Positions 10,981 to 23,619 of a stretch of 64,000 nt of DNA are shown one piece after another. The DNA lies in assembly GCA_016490735.1 (NCBI GenBank), contig JAEMWC010000361.1, forward strand, positions 474,501-538,500. Direction: 5' to 3'. The number at the start of each line of letters is the position of its first letter. Position 1 is the stretch's first letter. The translations under genes were made by a program, and so were the position numbers. The notes beneath the pieces were generated by a model. It made no database searches. It was not told the origin of the DNA and worked only from the letters and a program-made list of their open reading frames with translations. This DNA comes from Pachyseris speciosa. Taxonomy: Eukaryota; Cnidaria; Anthozoa; Scleractinia; Pachyseridae.

Positions 10981-11712
10981 CTTTACAAAGACTAAATTGA
11001 AAATGAAAATGAAACTGCATTCCAGGGGAAAACCCCTTCAGTACTTTTTGGGAGATCATACCTATAGGGGGAAGTCCCTTCTCTCGTCCTCAGAATTCCA
11101 ATAATTTCCTTCTGTTACTGCCATATTCTTCTTGCTAGAAATGCGTTTAAATTTATATAGAAGCAAATCTTCTCAAAACCAAACCGTACAGTGTCTGGAT
11201 AAACCAATGCTCAGTACCCTGATTTCACCCTCAGCTTCAAAAGAAACTATAGAACCTCGTGATGAAATAAAACTGTCCTGCAGACTCCGTTGGTCTGCTT
11301 GTATCTATCATCATGATTACTTTACAAAGACTAAATTGAAAATGAAAATGAAACTGCATTCCAGGGGAAAACCCCTTCAGCACTTTTTGGGAGATCATAC
11401 CTATAGGGGGAAGTCCCTTCTCTCGTCCTCAGAATTCCAATAATTTCCTTCTGTTACTGCCATATTCTTCTTGCTAGAAATGCGTTTAAATTTATATAGA
11501 AGCAAATCTTCTCAAAACCAAACCGTACAGTGTCTGGATAAACCAATGCTCAGTACCCTGATTTCACCCTCAGCTTCAAAAGAAACTATAGAACCTCGTG
11601 ATGAAATAAAACTGTCCTGCAGACTCCGTTGGCCTGCTTGTATCTATCATCATGATTACTTTACAAAGACTAAATTGAAAATGAAAATGAAACTGCATTC
11701 CAGGGGAAAACT
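10981..11712 (+). repeat. 339 bp tandem repeat, two full units and a partial third
   Basis: CTTTACAAAGACTAAATTG recurs at 10981, 11320 and 11659, exactly 339 bp apart. The units are nearly identical. Each carries a GAAACTGCATTCCAGGGG block and an open frame beginning MLEMRLNLYRSKSSQ (11132 and 11471) that is a by-product of the repeat. The third unit breaks off near 11712. Weaker relatives of the block occur at 6451, 10815 and 12062. This tract is not in duplication copy B. Confidence 0.9.
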
Positions 11713-14142
11713 CCATCACTTTTTTATCTCCGGCACGAGGGAAGGTCATGGGTTGGGGAAATTGGAATCCTCCTTTTTTCCTTGCAGGTCGACATTCTTT
11801 ATCGTCGTATTATTTTCTGTCAGAAATATTCGTTCTTTATAAATTCAAGAAGCACATTCTATACTGCAGCAATTTCTAGCAGTTTCTCCATATTCGTGTT
11901 TTCACAAAAGTCGAGCAATTCATTTTGGCATTGTTATTTATCTTGCCGTAAAATATGGACAATAACAATAACATCAACAACAAAAATACTGACTAAATAG
12001 TAATTATAAGTCAATTATTTTCTCGTCGTGTTTAAGTATAAATTAGCATTGCAAAAAATGAAAGAGAAACTGAAACTTCACGCGAGGGGAAAACCCCATC
12101 AACTGGGGAAGAGATCTTAAATCTCATAAGGAAGCCAACAACTTTTTCTTTGTACTTCGATATTTTTATAATCATAAAAAATGAAGAAAATTCTTTAAAA
12201 CAAATCTGAACTTGAAACGATGCCTAGAAGCTCTTATTTACAAGGTTGCTCCCTCAAAAAAATTAATCTAGTGACTATAGAAGTGGACGAAAAATGTCGG
12301 ATACTGCAGTTTATTTCGGCTGTGTTGTGTATAAATTAATGCGGCAGCCTGATAGGGTTTTAAATATTGGAAAGTCAATTATTTTCTCGTTGTCTTGAAC
12401 TAATGACGCTTCGCTTTCAGCGAATAAAATTGTTGGCTTGACAGGAAGTCTGGGGAAATTCAGGAAATTGCCTTCAACCGGATTGAAGGATTCAAATAAT
12501 TTAGTCCAACCAACAAAGCAGGCTTCGTTGCTTATTGTTTCATTACTCATTTGCTGCTTAAAGCTCAAGAAATGCCGCTGAATGACCGTGCATTAATCAG
12601 TATATTAGGCCTTGTTGAGCGTTGACCTTTGTTGACCAACTTGTTTAACAAAACGTCTTTAAATGAACACCCCCATTAAACGGCAAAAGAAGACATAAAA
12701 GCATTTTATCACGGCGCCATCCAGCCCAAGAAGTCAAAAGATGGTTGATTAACAAATGTTACATGCTATGATGTATGAACTAAACGTGGCACCGAACTCT
12801 TCTTCTAAAGAGCATTCTATTTCACTTCTAATTCCTGACTGATCCCGATCCCCATATTCTCGAATAAGTATTCTTTCTATTCTGAAAGTTTTTTCTACCT
12901 ACCTTGTTCTTCCTTCTGAGTTCTTTCACCAAACGTATCTACTGGTATTGTTGTAAATTGTCGGACTACAAAAAGGTCCTGAATACGAAAAGACCACGCA
13001 TTCCGAAAATGACTGGAAGAGATGCTCACAAGAAGCTAAGAGAAGGTTGTTTTGTCGGCCGGCTGTCAAGATACCGCTGCCGGTCGCTTCGTTTCCCGCC
13101 TCGAGACAACTGTTAAATGACCAGACGGGTACTACGTTGGATAGTCAGAGCGGATATCTATAAAAGATTAAAGTCAATATCTCTTATTATTGAACGACTG
13201 ACGGGTATTACCCTGATTCTGACTATCCACTCATTCGTTTGTATCTGCAATTACAAATGCAGTGTCAATCAACTTCATTTCCTAGAATGTGATAAAATAA
13301 GCTCTGGATTTCTAGGAAAACTATATTTAGAACATTAATGTTCCGATTGTTTGTCGCAACACGCGCGAGGGTTTTAAGGTTTGTAAGAGTTTAAAGAGAC
13401 ACATTCCCCCTTTTAGAGCGCATAGCTCATTTGAAAGGGAGTTTCAAATAGTTTTTGAAGGTTTTAGATGGAATTTTAAACGGAATAAAGCTAAACACTT
13501 CCCCACAGGGAACTGAAGCAAGGGTGATCTTGAAATGGTTTTTGGCCCAGCGGTGGTAGGGGAACTGAGGGGCGGCTCGTCGCGGCATCCCAGAGCAGGA
13601 GGGTGGTGAAGTTTCGAATTGAGGAGCGGATAACTGAACTGCACTATAGCTTAATTGGAAAGATCGTAGTGTCCAAATGTCTTGTCTCACAACGCCAGCC
13701 TTACCGGAAGCGACTACCATGCAGTGAGCACTGTGAGAAATAAGGAACTACGGTACTGAACAGTTCACTAAAGCAACTCCCTCACGGTTATACCTGATAT
13801 ACAAGTTTTGCATCTTAACCGGGGGAGTTAGTCCCTTTATAAAAAAATGTTCAGATTATCGCCGTAACAGTTATATATGAACAATGATATATGAAACATT
13901 TCATTGGTTTTGAACACTTTTTAGTCAATATGTCTTTGCCCAGAGAAATAACTTTTAGCTAACATTATTTAACTGAATGTTCTTATATATTTATAGGAAT
14001 TCACTACCCCAAACCCCAGTACAAAATTCCAATTTTCACCTGCGAACCGAGAGATCTGGAATGGAAAGCGTCGTGCATGATGTAAATGTGAAGCGACGTT
14101 TCTTCCATAGAGGATTATGGCCGCACGGAGATACGAAGATAA
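11713..14142. other. No gene recognised
   Basis: Non-coding sequence. A pair of inverted blocks GGATAGTCAG (13138) and CTGACTATCC (13223) suggests a small decayed foldback. A stretch at 13245-13330 resembles 10190-10250 (TGTCAATCAACTT ... TTTCTAGGAAAACT). Open frames here are short and unlike known proteins. Confidence 0.5.
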
Positions 14143-14687
14143 TGCACCAGTCATTTGAAACCCGCCAGTCACTTGAAAATGATAGTAATTCGAACTGGAA
14201 CAATTAGAATTATTACTTTTTTTAAGGATGAAAAAGCTTTACACCGTTGATAGCCAATCGGAAGTAAGTGATCCCACGAAAATGCATCGTTTTCAAAATA
14301 AACAAACCTACTTATCCACATCTCTGAAAAATGCATCTAAATTGTTGTTGGCATATTAAAAAAAAAACTAATCTTATATCCTTCAATTACTTATCTAGGC
14401 GTTCAAACTGACAAAGTATGAACATCCTGATTAGAATCCATGCAAGATCGAGTATGTCAAGAAAGCGACAATAATGTGAGCAAAATTACTATGAGGCGGG
14501 AAAAAGGAAAACCGGAGTGACTGCCCCGCTTATTCCCCTGGTAGGAGATGCCAAGACCATGACTTTAGGGAATTCCCTACCTACCGGGGAACCAAAATGG
14601 AGTGTAGTTAAAGTGAAAGTCCCCGCAATCCCCCGCTAAGGCCCGAATTAGGGGAGGGTGTTGCGGTGGTTTCAAATGACTGGTGCA
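14143..14687. mobile_element. MITE with TAA target duplication
   Basis: Perfect 20 bp terminal inverted repeats TGCACCAGTCATTTGAAACC and GGTTTCAAATGACTGGTGCA are flanked by TAA on each side. A 3 bp TAA/TTA duplication is typical of PIF/Harbinger-type elements. At 545 bp with no transposase frame, it is non-autonomous. Confidence 0.8.
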
Positions 14688-16499
14688 TAAAAATATTTCA
14701 TGAGTGAGCACGATATATTTTCAACACTCAGAAATTTCATATCTTCAAGTGGCCATGTAACCAAATGAAAAAATATTCTTTTCCTATTAATCAATACCTA
14801 TCCAATTAAACTCCCGAGAATAGCAGTGATTTTAACTACTCAGTGTAGACAGGAGAATAGAGTTGAAGTGAGTTGTTTACTTTATGGAGAAAAACGATTT
14901 TGTCATTAAAAAACAGATCGTATCTGCGTTTTTTAACAACGCTTTTGACTTTTTCACTTCTTGACACCGCAAGACTGTCTACTCTACATTCCAAAGTTTG
15001 AAAGAAAATGTAATTTTTTTAAGTAAATCTTATTGACACAAGATGGTTTATAATTTGTAGTCAACGTTAACAGTAGGAGAAAGATTAGCTTTTAAATAAT
15101 GAAATGATGTACCTCCTTCCCACAAAAGAAAAAAAAATCATGCAATGCCTTGGGCCAAACCTCTCCCTAAATTTCATATCAAAAATACCGCCAGGGCCAA
15201 CTCGATGGTTAAATTAGCTCGGCACGCCGGATATATTGGGTCAGTATTAGAGACATAAAAAAATGCATTTAAATAATGGGAAACAGTGAAATAACAATTT
15301 GTCAGGGAGGATAAGGACCATAGAAACAGGAATAAATGCAAATATGGCGAGAAATGGTGAAGAATGGAGAAGATTGAAACGGATTACAACAAATAATCGT
15401 TTTTGAAAAATTGAGGTTAAACTTTTCAAAATCCAAAGACCGTGATGTAGTTCCTTAAAAATTTCCACTTTGCCCTTTGCGTACCTAGGGGGTGCTATTT
15501 AATTCAACACATTTTGGGCAGTTAATAGTCTGGGGCACTTACCTTCTCCATATGTGGAGTCACTACCCGAAATATCGTGATGCACGCGAGTGGCTGTCGT
15601 TTTTCGATTGAGTGGAATCGCTCTAATTTGATAAGATTGTCGCTTTTACAGTGGTTTTCTGAGCCATTTTCTTCTTCAGAAGCCCTCAGGCTGGCATCAT
15701 TAAGCTAGAATGTGGGTAAAGGCGAGCCTTTGAAAGAAACCAGAGGTGAGAGGCGTGTTTCATGTTGACGGAGATACCAAACACGCTCTGTTGTAAGTAT
15801 GGTGACTCAAAATGGAACATCTCTCTTGCCGTTCTTCAAGTGGATTCTGGGACCTACCAAGGTAATTTGGGCTAGTTTTGACCGGTAAAAAACTCATCGA
15901 TGCAATTTTTTGCTGGTTAAACCGGGTGTCTCAACACTTATCGAAAAACTATGAAATGGACCGAAGGAGAGTTCTATGCTTTTGGTGTAGGGGAATCACC
16001 CAGAATTTTGTTTTTCGGGCGTCAACGAGGCAAGTTGAGACACACGAGATTGGCTGTCAGAAACGAGCTGAAGTGTGACTGGCAGAAAATGTGAGGGAAA
16101 TCTTTCGTTGCGGATAGCAAGGAGAGAGCTAGATGTTTGCTTTGAAATGTAGATTTTGATATTTGGGCAATGTTTTTGATTAAAAAGTTGACCACAAAAA
16201 TGTGTAATTTTTGGCGTTATTCTCTGGCCAAAAGACTAGCATTTTGTGCTTTGCTGCCAAACGGACGGTGATATGCAGCAGAATTCGGGAATTGCAGTCG
16301 ATTTGTTGGCTGTGAAGATTGCAAAGCACACTAGTTGCTGCTATTGACACATCATCGGCCGTTCACGACATTGTGACAAAATTTAAACTAGAAATTCATG
16401 AAAGCAAAAGCGATTCGTTAAGGGTTAAAATGTTTGTAGACGTTGTATTTTACAAAATGGAGGTAACGCTCTGCTAATTCAGTTAAATAAGGAATTTTC
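14688..16499. other. No gene recognised
   Basis: Non-coding spacer present once in the window. Short frames at 15247-15468 and 15878-16078 have no recognisable domain or splice context. Confidence 0.5.
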
Positions 16500-16500
16500 C

Positions 16501-16528
16501 TCGGGGGTGGGGGGGGGGGGGGAGGGTG
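16501..16528. repeat. G-rich run at the duplication junction
   Basis: A nearly pure G tract, including at least 14 consecutive G, ends within a few bases of where the second copy of the duplication begins at 16529. Such tracts are breakage-prone and also difficult to sequence, so this may mark a real rearrangement point or an assembly join. Confidence 0.7.
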
Positions 16529-17783
16529 AATTCGCTACCAACTAAAATAGCGAACCGATGAGAATTATACTTGCACTTTTTAGGTAAAACTGTAGAATTT
16601 TTGTTTTATAGTTTTCCGCCATGTATTTGCTGTACTTGGGTTTACCTTTCAAACAACTAGCGCTCAATTATCAATTAACGGTTAACCTATCATTAGACGT
16701 TTATAACTCCTAGCTAAAGGATGGTTCCATAATTTTTTCCAACATCTCTAACATCACCAATATCCAAACTTTTCTGTCATTACTGAGCTAATCGTAAAAC
16801 AATCATTAGAACATAAAGTCACATTTATAAAATTCTCAGCAATTTCGCACTTTATGTTCCAATGATTGTTTCAATGTATCTTAGATCACGACGCCTCCAC
16901 CAGCTTCCAACTTAAGATCAAAGAAGCTATACATATCAGTTCAATGAGAGCAACCTACATTAAATCATCAACGGTATCATGTCAATTTAAAACTTTCTTT
17001 GTAATCATGGAATACATTGTCATGTTTCCTTTTGTTGTTATGCTAAATGAATAAGCATTCTGTGTGACGTTATAAATTCAACTTTGTACTTTATACTCAA
17101 GATGACAAAGAACTGTCGAAACTGTCTTTTAAAATTACTAAAAATGTTGTGTCTTTTCTTAAAATTATAACATGTCTGCTGCTATCAAGACCTTTTGGTA
17201 ATAACATCCACGGAAATAGCAGAGAATTTTTTCCATTAATGGGTCACGCGAAACTGTCTCGGCCAAGCATTTATGTTTGCACCGTCTGCGGAAACCACCT
17301 CTTCGGAGGTGATCAGTTGAGCCCGAAAAGCGTTGTTATCCATCCAGAAATGTCTTGCTTGCCGCCCGTCGTCCACCACTATCAAAAGCTCTTACTGATT
17401 TTTGCGCTCATTAGTGGTTCAAAAAATCAAAAACCTTTGTAATGTTTTCAGAGAATTCATATGAGACTACGACTGATCAGAATAATAAATTAATTGTCTT
17501 GGAATAGAATCCCATCTGTGTAAACAAACAATGACAAAGAGCGAAGTTATCGGTGATCGCGTGTCGTACGTAAAGAATTCTAACATGAAAGTCGCTTGTA
17601 TGTGCATCATGCAACCTTTGCGATATTGTTTTGCTTCTTTGGAGCCCTAGCTGTAAACGTTAGCAAAATTATGTTCCCTTTTTGAGGTCTTTGTGATAGT
17701 TTCATAATCATTTAGTTTTGTTTTCATTGTCTTGGAGGAAGGTGTGGGAGGTGGAGTAAAATAGAAGGGATAAGTAAGCATGA

Positions 17784-18161
17784 TTGGTCCTTTTTACACT
17801 ACAGACGGATTATCCGTCCAGACGAATAATGCGTCTGTCATTTTAAAGACTAGTCTAACGACGGGCGCCGGGACGAACTATATGAGACGCATAACGCGTC
17901 TGGGACGAACTTGGGCAAACGTTTGTTCTGCGTCTGTTTAGTTCGTCTAGTATAAAAACAGGCACAAGACGCATTATGCGTCTAGACGAACTATCCGCGT
18001 TAATGCATCTTGAAAGACGCACTAAATAAGATATTTCGTCTAGAAGCATAATCCGTCTTGTGCCCGTCTTTATACTAGTCAACTAAACAGACACGGAACA
18101 AACGTTTGCCCAAGTTCCTCGCAGACGGATTATGCGTTTCTAGTATAAAAACGACCATTAT
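17784..18161. mobile_element. Foldback MITE (copy B)
   Basis: Counterpart of 1256-1633 with the same GACGAACT and GCATTATGCG inverted-repeat structure. No difference was noticed. Confidence 0.75.
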
Positions 18162-18947
18162 GAATATATGTGTGCAAATAACGAATGTGTGCAGTTTGCA
18201 CGCAATTTTGCAGTGTTACAAAACATTTTGCCTAGAGTTGTAGCTTATAATTAGGATCAGTTGTGTATAGCTCATCGTTTTACAGTTTATTCCAATAGCC
18301 CTCTCTTCAAGGACCAAATGTTATAACTCCGGCTTGGCAATGAAATCATCAACTTATTAAAAGTTAATTTGCTCCTCTAAGAAAACTCTCAAGACTCATG
18401 TAATTAATATCATACGTACTTCGATGATGCCTAATCTCATAATTGTAAAGCTTTCTAGTTTCTTTTAGGTCTCCTCGTCAATTTTTCTTTACAATCTAGT
18501 GCACGTAACTGTATACTGTCTAGTATTATAACTTTTTTGTGGGGAAACAAAACAAAAAAAAAAGACAAGAAAAAAAGACAAGACGAGGAAAAAATGATGC
18601 GCGGTCTGATTACACGTAAATCTATGACAGCATCAGAACATATTGTATTTGTAGTTTAACTCAGTCATTCACACTTAGAACTACAGCTGATCACACAGTC
18701 ATTCGATAATCCATCTAAAGCAACTGTACAAAGCTCTCAACGGGTGGGTTCTCACGTTTTGAGCAGTCTAGACGAAGGTACAAAGTAGCGTGCAAATTAA
18801 CGCAAAAGAGACCGCAGTGTTTAGAATGTCAGCTTTGCCTTGCATTTGGTCTTTTACTATAGCTAATCTTGTTATCAGGCGATAACTTGCCATATTTTCT
18901 GTCTGTGATTATGAGCTATTTTGATAATCATAAGACATGGGTTTTAA

Positions 18948-19758
18948 GGTGGCCGAACACAGTTTTACACAGTTTTTGAAATCTGTGTAGCATTTGCCTT
19001 TTATTCTGAAACCGTTGAACTCTAGGCCCCCAAAATTGGCAGGACATGAGTTAAAAGGATAGACTTTCCAATTTTGATAGTTACGCTGACGTGTGCGCTG
19101 TTGCCATGGTAACGTGACTGAATATAAACATCAATTAAAAATCGGGTTTTTTATATTTGCGGAAAATTCAGTCGTTAGATTTTCTCTATCATTTGCCTGA
19201 AACAAACTTGTCACAATACTCACATGTAGACACTATTCTAATGATATTTTAACAGACCGATTTTTGGCTATCCGTCCTTGAAAGATAACTCCATTATTTA
19301 TAATTTCCTCTGTTAAATTTCAGAATTGTTGCAATAACCTACATTCTTGTTTCCTGAAGTATTTTCCTGCCAAATTTCGTGAAATTCTAACAGGCAGTTT
19401 TCGAGAAATACGCGTATTTAGGAGACTGGACCTGAAAGAGTTCAATCTCAATTTTTTAAATAACTACGCATGCGCTGCATTTAAGTGGGTTCTCAGTCTT
19501 TCTCAGTCGGTTCTCACGGTTCTGACACTGAAAAACCTGCCAAATTTGACTTTTTCTGACATACCATTCTTACAAGACGTAAGTTTACAACACACTATCA
19601 TTTTAAGAAGAAAAATGCCTCATATAAAACCGTCTTAGAACAAAAAATTCATCACTCTTTCGGCGCCATGTTTGTTGTTGTCTTATCCTTGTGCACGCGC
19701 TGCCTCGCATCAGCACCAACGACTGGAGAGCGCGCCCGAAAACTGTGTTCGGCCACCT
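18948..19758. mobile_element. TTAA-flanked non-autonomous element (copy B)
   Basis: Counterpart of 2420-3230, bordered by TTAA, ending 44 bp from the stop codon of RdRP-like copy B. Confidence 0.75.
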
Positions 19759-19802
19759 TTAACCACACGATTTTCCCTTCTTGGTCCGCACTATTCAGAC
19801 GG

Positions 19803-21761
19803 CTAACGATGCATGCGCTGAGCAAATGCCTTAGATCTGGCTTCAATCGTCTCTTGTATCACATAACTAAGATTAGGCGGTCGCTCTTTTGGGCCCTTAC
19901 AACGTCGGAGTACGGACTGCCTGGTGGTCTCGTTTGGAGCACGTTCCCCATTTATCAAGAGAGGAGACTTCTCATTGCAAGCTGACGATTGAGATGGTAG
20001 ACTAGAGGACACTGAACTTTGTGGCTCCTTTTCTTTGAACTTCAACAACCATTCTCTCTCTAAGATATCCCACTCTTCCACTAGATTGACTGCTTTGTAG
20101 AACAACTTGCTCAGTCTTCGGCATTGTTTGGAAGAAGGACCAAAGACAGCTGCATAATTCATGTAGGTGGAGTCAATTCTCTCTGTCAAATCATCAGTGA
20201 AGGTAGCGAAATACTGGCGCATCTCTTGTCGGCCTCTTTCATTTCGTATTCGAGGGCTGATGCGAAACGACCACAAGAACGTTGAAGCTAAGTAAGCCAG
20301 GGAAGCTCTAGCTCCAGGTGCTTTCTTCAGTGGGTAATCACAGGGTTTCTCCACTACTTTAGGGAAGAACTTTTCATTCCAGCTGACAAGGAACTTGTTT
20401 CCACCCAACTTTCCCCCAGCACATTCGAACGCATGAGGACGCGGGCCCTTAACAGGCAGCACCAGACAGTCCCGCAGATTCTCGTACCCTTGCTTGCCTT
20501 CGGTCAATCTCAACACACGCACATCTCCAGGATGATAGCACGGGCTTCGCGTCACCAGAATCCGCTGATCGGCGCCGGGAAAACTCTTTGCTTCGTCCTC
20601 TGGCATTGTTGGATTGAAGTAACACTCTCCGGGATTCAGCTTTCCGTAAGGGTCGCAAACAGCAAACACCAATCGAGAATTGGGAACAAGAATTCTTGTT
20701 TGACCAGCAGCTTTCCCCATCTCAACCAGTTCTTGATCCCCAAAAAACTTCAAGCGTTTCTTCATCTGGTCATCAATTCCGTTTTCACGTATGTTTTGCA
20801 GAAGACCAAATTCTCCTTTAAAACGCAAAAAGTACTCGGCTGTTTCTTTGCATACGCCTTCTAAAAGTTCATGATAACCCGACTGCAACCTCATGAGGTC
20901 CTCCGCAGGAACTCCTCTCTCAGCAAGAAGCATGATCATCCGGGCGTCCAGGTATCCGTTCTCATAAGGGCGGGAATAATCAACTACATCAATGAATCTG
21001 AGCGATTTGGGCATGTTCTCGTCGGGAGTCTTGAATTTCTGCATTGACTGGTGAAACTGCACCTTGACATCTGTTAAATCTTGTTTCAGGACAAGCAAAC
21101 CGTCGATACCTCGGTAGCGCACATGAACAACACTGGGCTGATAATCAATCTTCAACATTTCTTGCACTTCGGTTGAGAACCCTGGTGACATGAAACCGCA
21201 TCCATCAGTGAATGTGTACGATCTGAAAAAGCCACGTTTGATGTCTGGCTCGATCGTGTACTGGGTTATATCCAGTGGTAGGGTTTTGTTCAGCGGCGAG
21301 AAGAGCATGCCGATTTTTCTAGCCCGGTTGCCCACGTCTCTTTCCGCTAGGAAATCACCAAATTGTGCCAGAAGTTGATGGATTTCTTCATGGGACGCTC
21401 TCAGCATGTAGCAGGATTTTTTCTTCAGTTGCGCTTCTGAGTGCCCGAGAAAGTAGTACCTTCGCTGCAGACAAAATATCCCTCTTTCCAACACACTTTC
21501 GCAGAAGGCGTTTGCGTCTCGCGTGGGACTCATATTAAACGTCAACTTCATCAAACTTTCATGCAGAGCACCTCCCTTGCGTTCTTTAAGGAATTCTGTC
21601 AGTAGAGAGCTTTCAAGTTTTTCATACTCAGCTCTGTAATGGTCCTTGCTTGTGCCATACGCGTGGAATTGAACATGTATTATGTAGCTTTCATCCTGGT
21701 CGCTTCTAAGTTGGAAGTTGCTGGGAGGAGCTTCTATGCACAAATGGTAGCCGCCGGCCAT
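19803..21761 (-). CDS. RdRP-like protein with degenerate catalytic motif, copy B
   Basis: Near-identical duplicate of the gene at 3275-5233, also 652 residues from the ATG at 21761. The same RdRP landmarks are present (FTDGCGFMSPGF, PCYHPGDVRVLRL, RPHAFECAGG). The catalytic DLDGD position again reads KLGGN (20397-20411). Reading both copies side by side, seven changes alter the protein (K/E and A/T in the N-terminal half; T/R, V/A, R/I, A/S and L/V clustered in the C-terminal ~130 residues) and one is silent. A further change, C/R, lies upstream of the ATG. The splice acceptor-like CTTTCAG upstream of the start is preserved. An excess of protein-changing differences fits relaxed or diversifying selection, though the numbers are small. 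No polymerase activity is expected. Confidence 0.88.
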   Translation of the reverse strand: MAGGYHLCIEAPPSNFQLRSDQDESYIIHVQFHAYGTSKDHYRAEYEKLESSLLTEFLKERKGGALHESLMKLTFNMSPTRDANAFCESVLERGIFCLQRRYYFLGHSEAQLKKKSCYMLRASHEEIHQLLAQFGDFLAERDVGNRARKIGMLFSPLNKTLPLDITQYTIEPDIKRGFFRSYTFTDGCGFMSPGFSTEVQEMLKIDYQPSVVHVRYRGIDGLLVLKQDLTDVKVQFHQSMQKFKTPDENMPKSLRFIDVVDYSRPYENGYLDARMIMLLAERGVPAEDLMRLQSGYHELLEGVCKETAEYFLRFKGEFGLLQNIRENGIDDQMKKRLKFFGDQELVEMGKAAGQTRILVPNSRLVFAVCDPYGKLNPGECYFNPTMPEDEAKSFPGADQRILVTRSPCYHPGDVRVLRLTEGKQGYENLRDCLVLPVKGPRPHAFECAGGKLGGNKFLVSWNEKFFPKVVEKPCDYPLKKAPGARASLAYLASTFLWSFRISPRIRNERGRQEMRQYFATFTDDLTERIDSTYMNYAAVFGPSSKQCRRLSKLFYKAVNLVEEWDILEREWLLKFKEKEPQSSVSSSLPSQSSACNEKSPLLINGERAPNETTRQSVLRRCKGPKERPPNLSYVIQETIEARSKAFAQRMHR

Positions 21762-21974
21762 TGAGATGATACTTTCTCTGTGCTTAGCTTCTGAAAGTTT
21801 ATAAAAAAGGTCTAAAATCAAGATCGGCACACACCGGGAGAGACGTCCCCGCACTATCACGCTGTTTGAACACTACCTAAAAAGCTGTGTTGTAGCGTCG
21901 ACGTTTTTGGCGTTTGAGTCGTTTGATGCTGTTGTTCAGCCAATTAATGCAAGTGAGAGAGTTTCTTTTCTTAA

Positions 21975-22630
21975 GGTAATTCCCCTGAAAAGGATGTACT
22001 ATTAAGATTTTTTCAGACTTTGCACAATTGATAGTCATGCATAGGACATTGAAAAAAATGCAATAAAAAGATGGGGTCACTGTGCTTGTTTTCGCCCTGC
22101 ATGCTCGTTGTTCTAACTGTTTTTACGGAGTTGTGCGAGAAATGTTCGAAGCATGAGCAACTGAAGAAAGCTGTTATTATGTAGCAAAAATTTTGAATAG
22201 TAGTGAAAACTAGAGCCTAATTGTTTTTCTGGGTTATATTCTTTTAGTATTGTGATTTCAAATTGCCGATCTTGCAAATAATGTGATGAAATTGGACCAC
22301 TTCGTCATCATTTCAAACTCCTTCCTGGCTCCAAACGCAGAGTTTCACCCCAATTATATATAAATAATCTATCTTCTACTATTAACCTTTTTTTCTCCTT
22401 GAAATATGTTTTTCTTGTGCCTATTACGAGTACCTTACACCAATAAAAAAGGGGGGTCACCGTGCTCGTTTCTTTACAACACTAAGGACAAAGGGTAAAT
22501 TTCAGCTGAAAAAGCTCAATGTCAAGGCAAATTCGCAATGTTTCTAGTGTACGCGCGCACGAGCGCGCGCTAAATGACGCCATAAATTATGCGCAGTAAG
22601 GATGCGCCATGCAATTGAGAGGGTGTTCTC
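21975..22630. mobile_element. TTAA-flanked non-autonomous element (copy B)
   Basis: Counterpart of 5447-6110, flanked by TTAA at 21971-21974 and 22631-22634. It lacks a short GGGG-containing stretch present in copy A near 6014. Confidence 0.8.
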
Positions 22631-22634
22631 TTAA

Positions 22635-23611
22635 GGGTTTTCTGGGGAATAAACTGATCAGGTTTTATCTTTATGTCGTTATTTTGCTAATCATGTCTTT
22701 ATGTATGTTCACACTGCAAACATATGCCCAGACAACGTCGTTTTTATGTCGTAATGTCGATAGTTGTGCATGAACAACCTTTCTTTTTTGTGCATGAACT
22801 TAACACTGAGTTAATTGAATGAGCTAATTGAATCTGCATTTGGGGGAAAAGCCACATTAATTTGTCCCCATACTCATCACACTTGAGAAGGAAGGTGAAT
22901 CTACATTTATTCGAAGAGTAACTGAATCCCATAAATTTGCCCGCAGCCTATTACCGACTTGAGAGTGAAAGTGAAACTGCATTTGAAGGGAAAAGTCCCA
23001 TCAATTTTCCCTCTTTCACCTTAGTGCACTCAACTGAGCGGAAGTCACCACGAGGGGAAAATTCTCTTCTTCTAGGGTTTCTTTTTATACACGTAGCCTA
23101 AATTTAATATTGCTTTTGCAAATCAATCTTTTCTCTTTCACACTCCTGTAGACCAGGCCCACACAGTAAAATTCGTCACCATGCGTGCTTGTCTAATCAG
23201 TAATACTTTCATTGGACTTTATCCAAAGTTAAAAGCCCCATTGTTTACATAGTCAACATAAACAGCACCAAAGTTCAGAACCGGCAGTTACAGCATGATA
23301 AAAAGCACCACCTACAGTGTTCCTTTGATATTATCTTACGCTAAGCATCTACGTTCACGAAAGACGGATCTGTTCAATCTTGTAGCTTGCATAAACAGCG
23401 AGCACAACAGGAAATCATCGCTCAATAACTTTCGTTTGAATGGCGAAGCACTACAGTTTCATCCAGGAGACTCGAAAGCGCGAACAACCTTGTACAATGT
23501 AATAAACAGCCCCTCAGAAAAGTATTGCTCAGCAGCTTTCATGTGAATGGTGGCAGATTAGAATATCATCAGTCTACAAACACAAAAGTTAGAAGTGCTT
23601 TGCTCAACAAA
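22635..23611. other. No gene recognised
   Basis: Counterpart of the spacer at 6115-7091, with only scattered substitutions. Confidence 0.5.
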
Positions 23612-23619
23612 ATGCCAGT

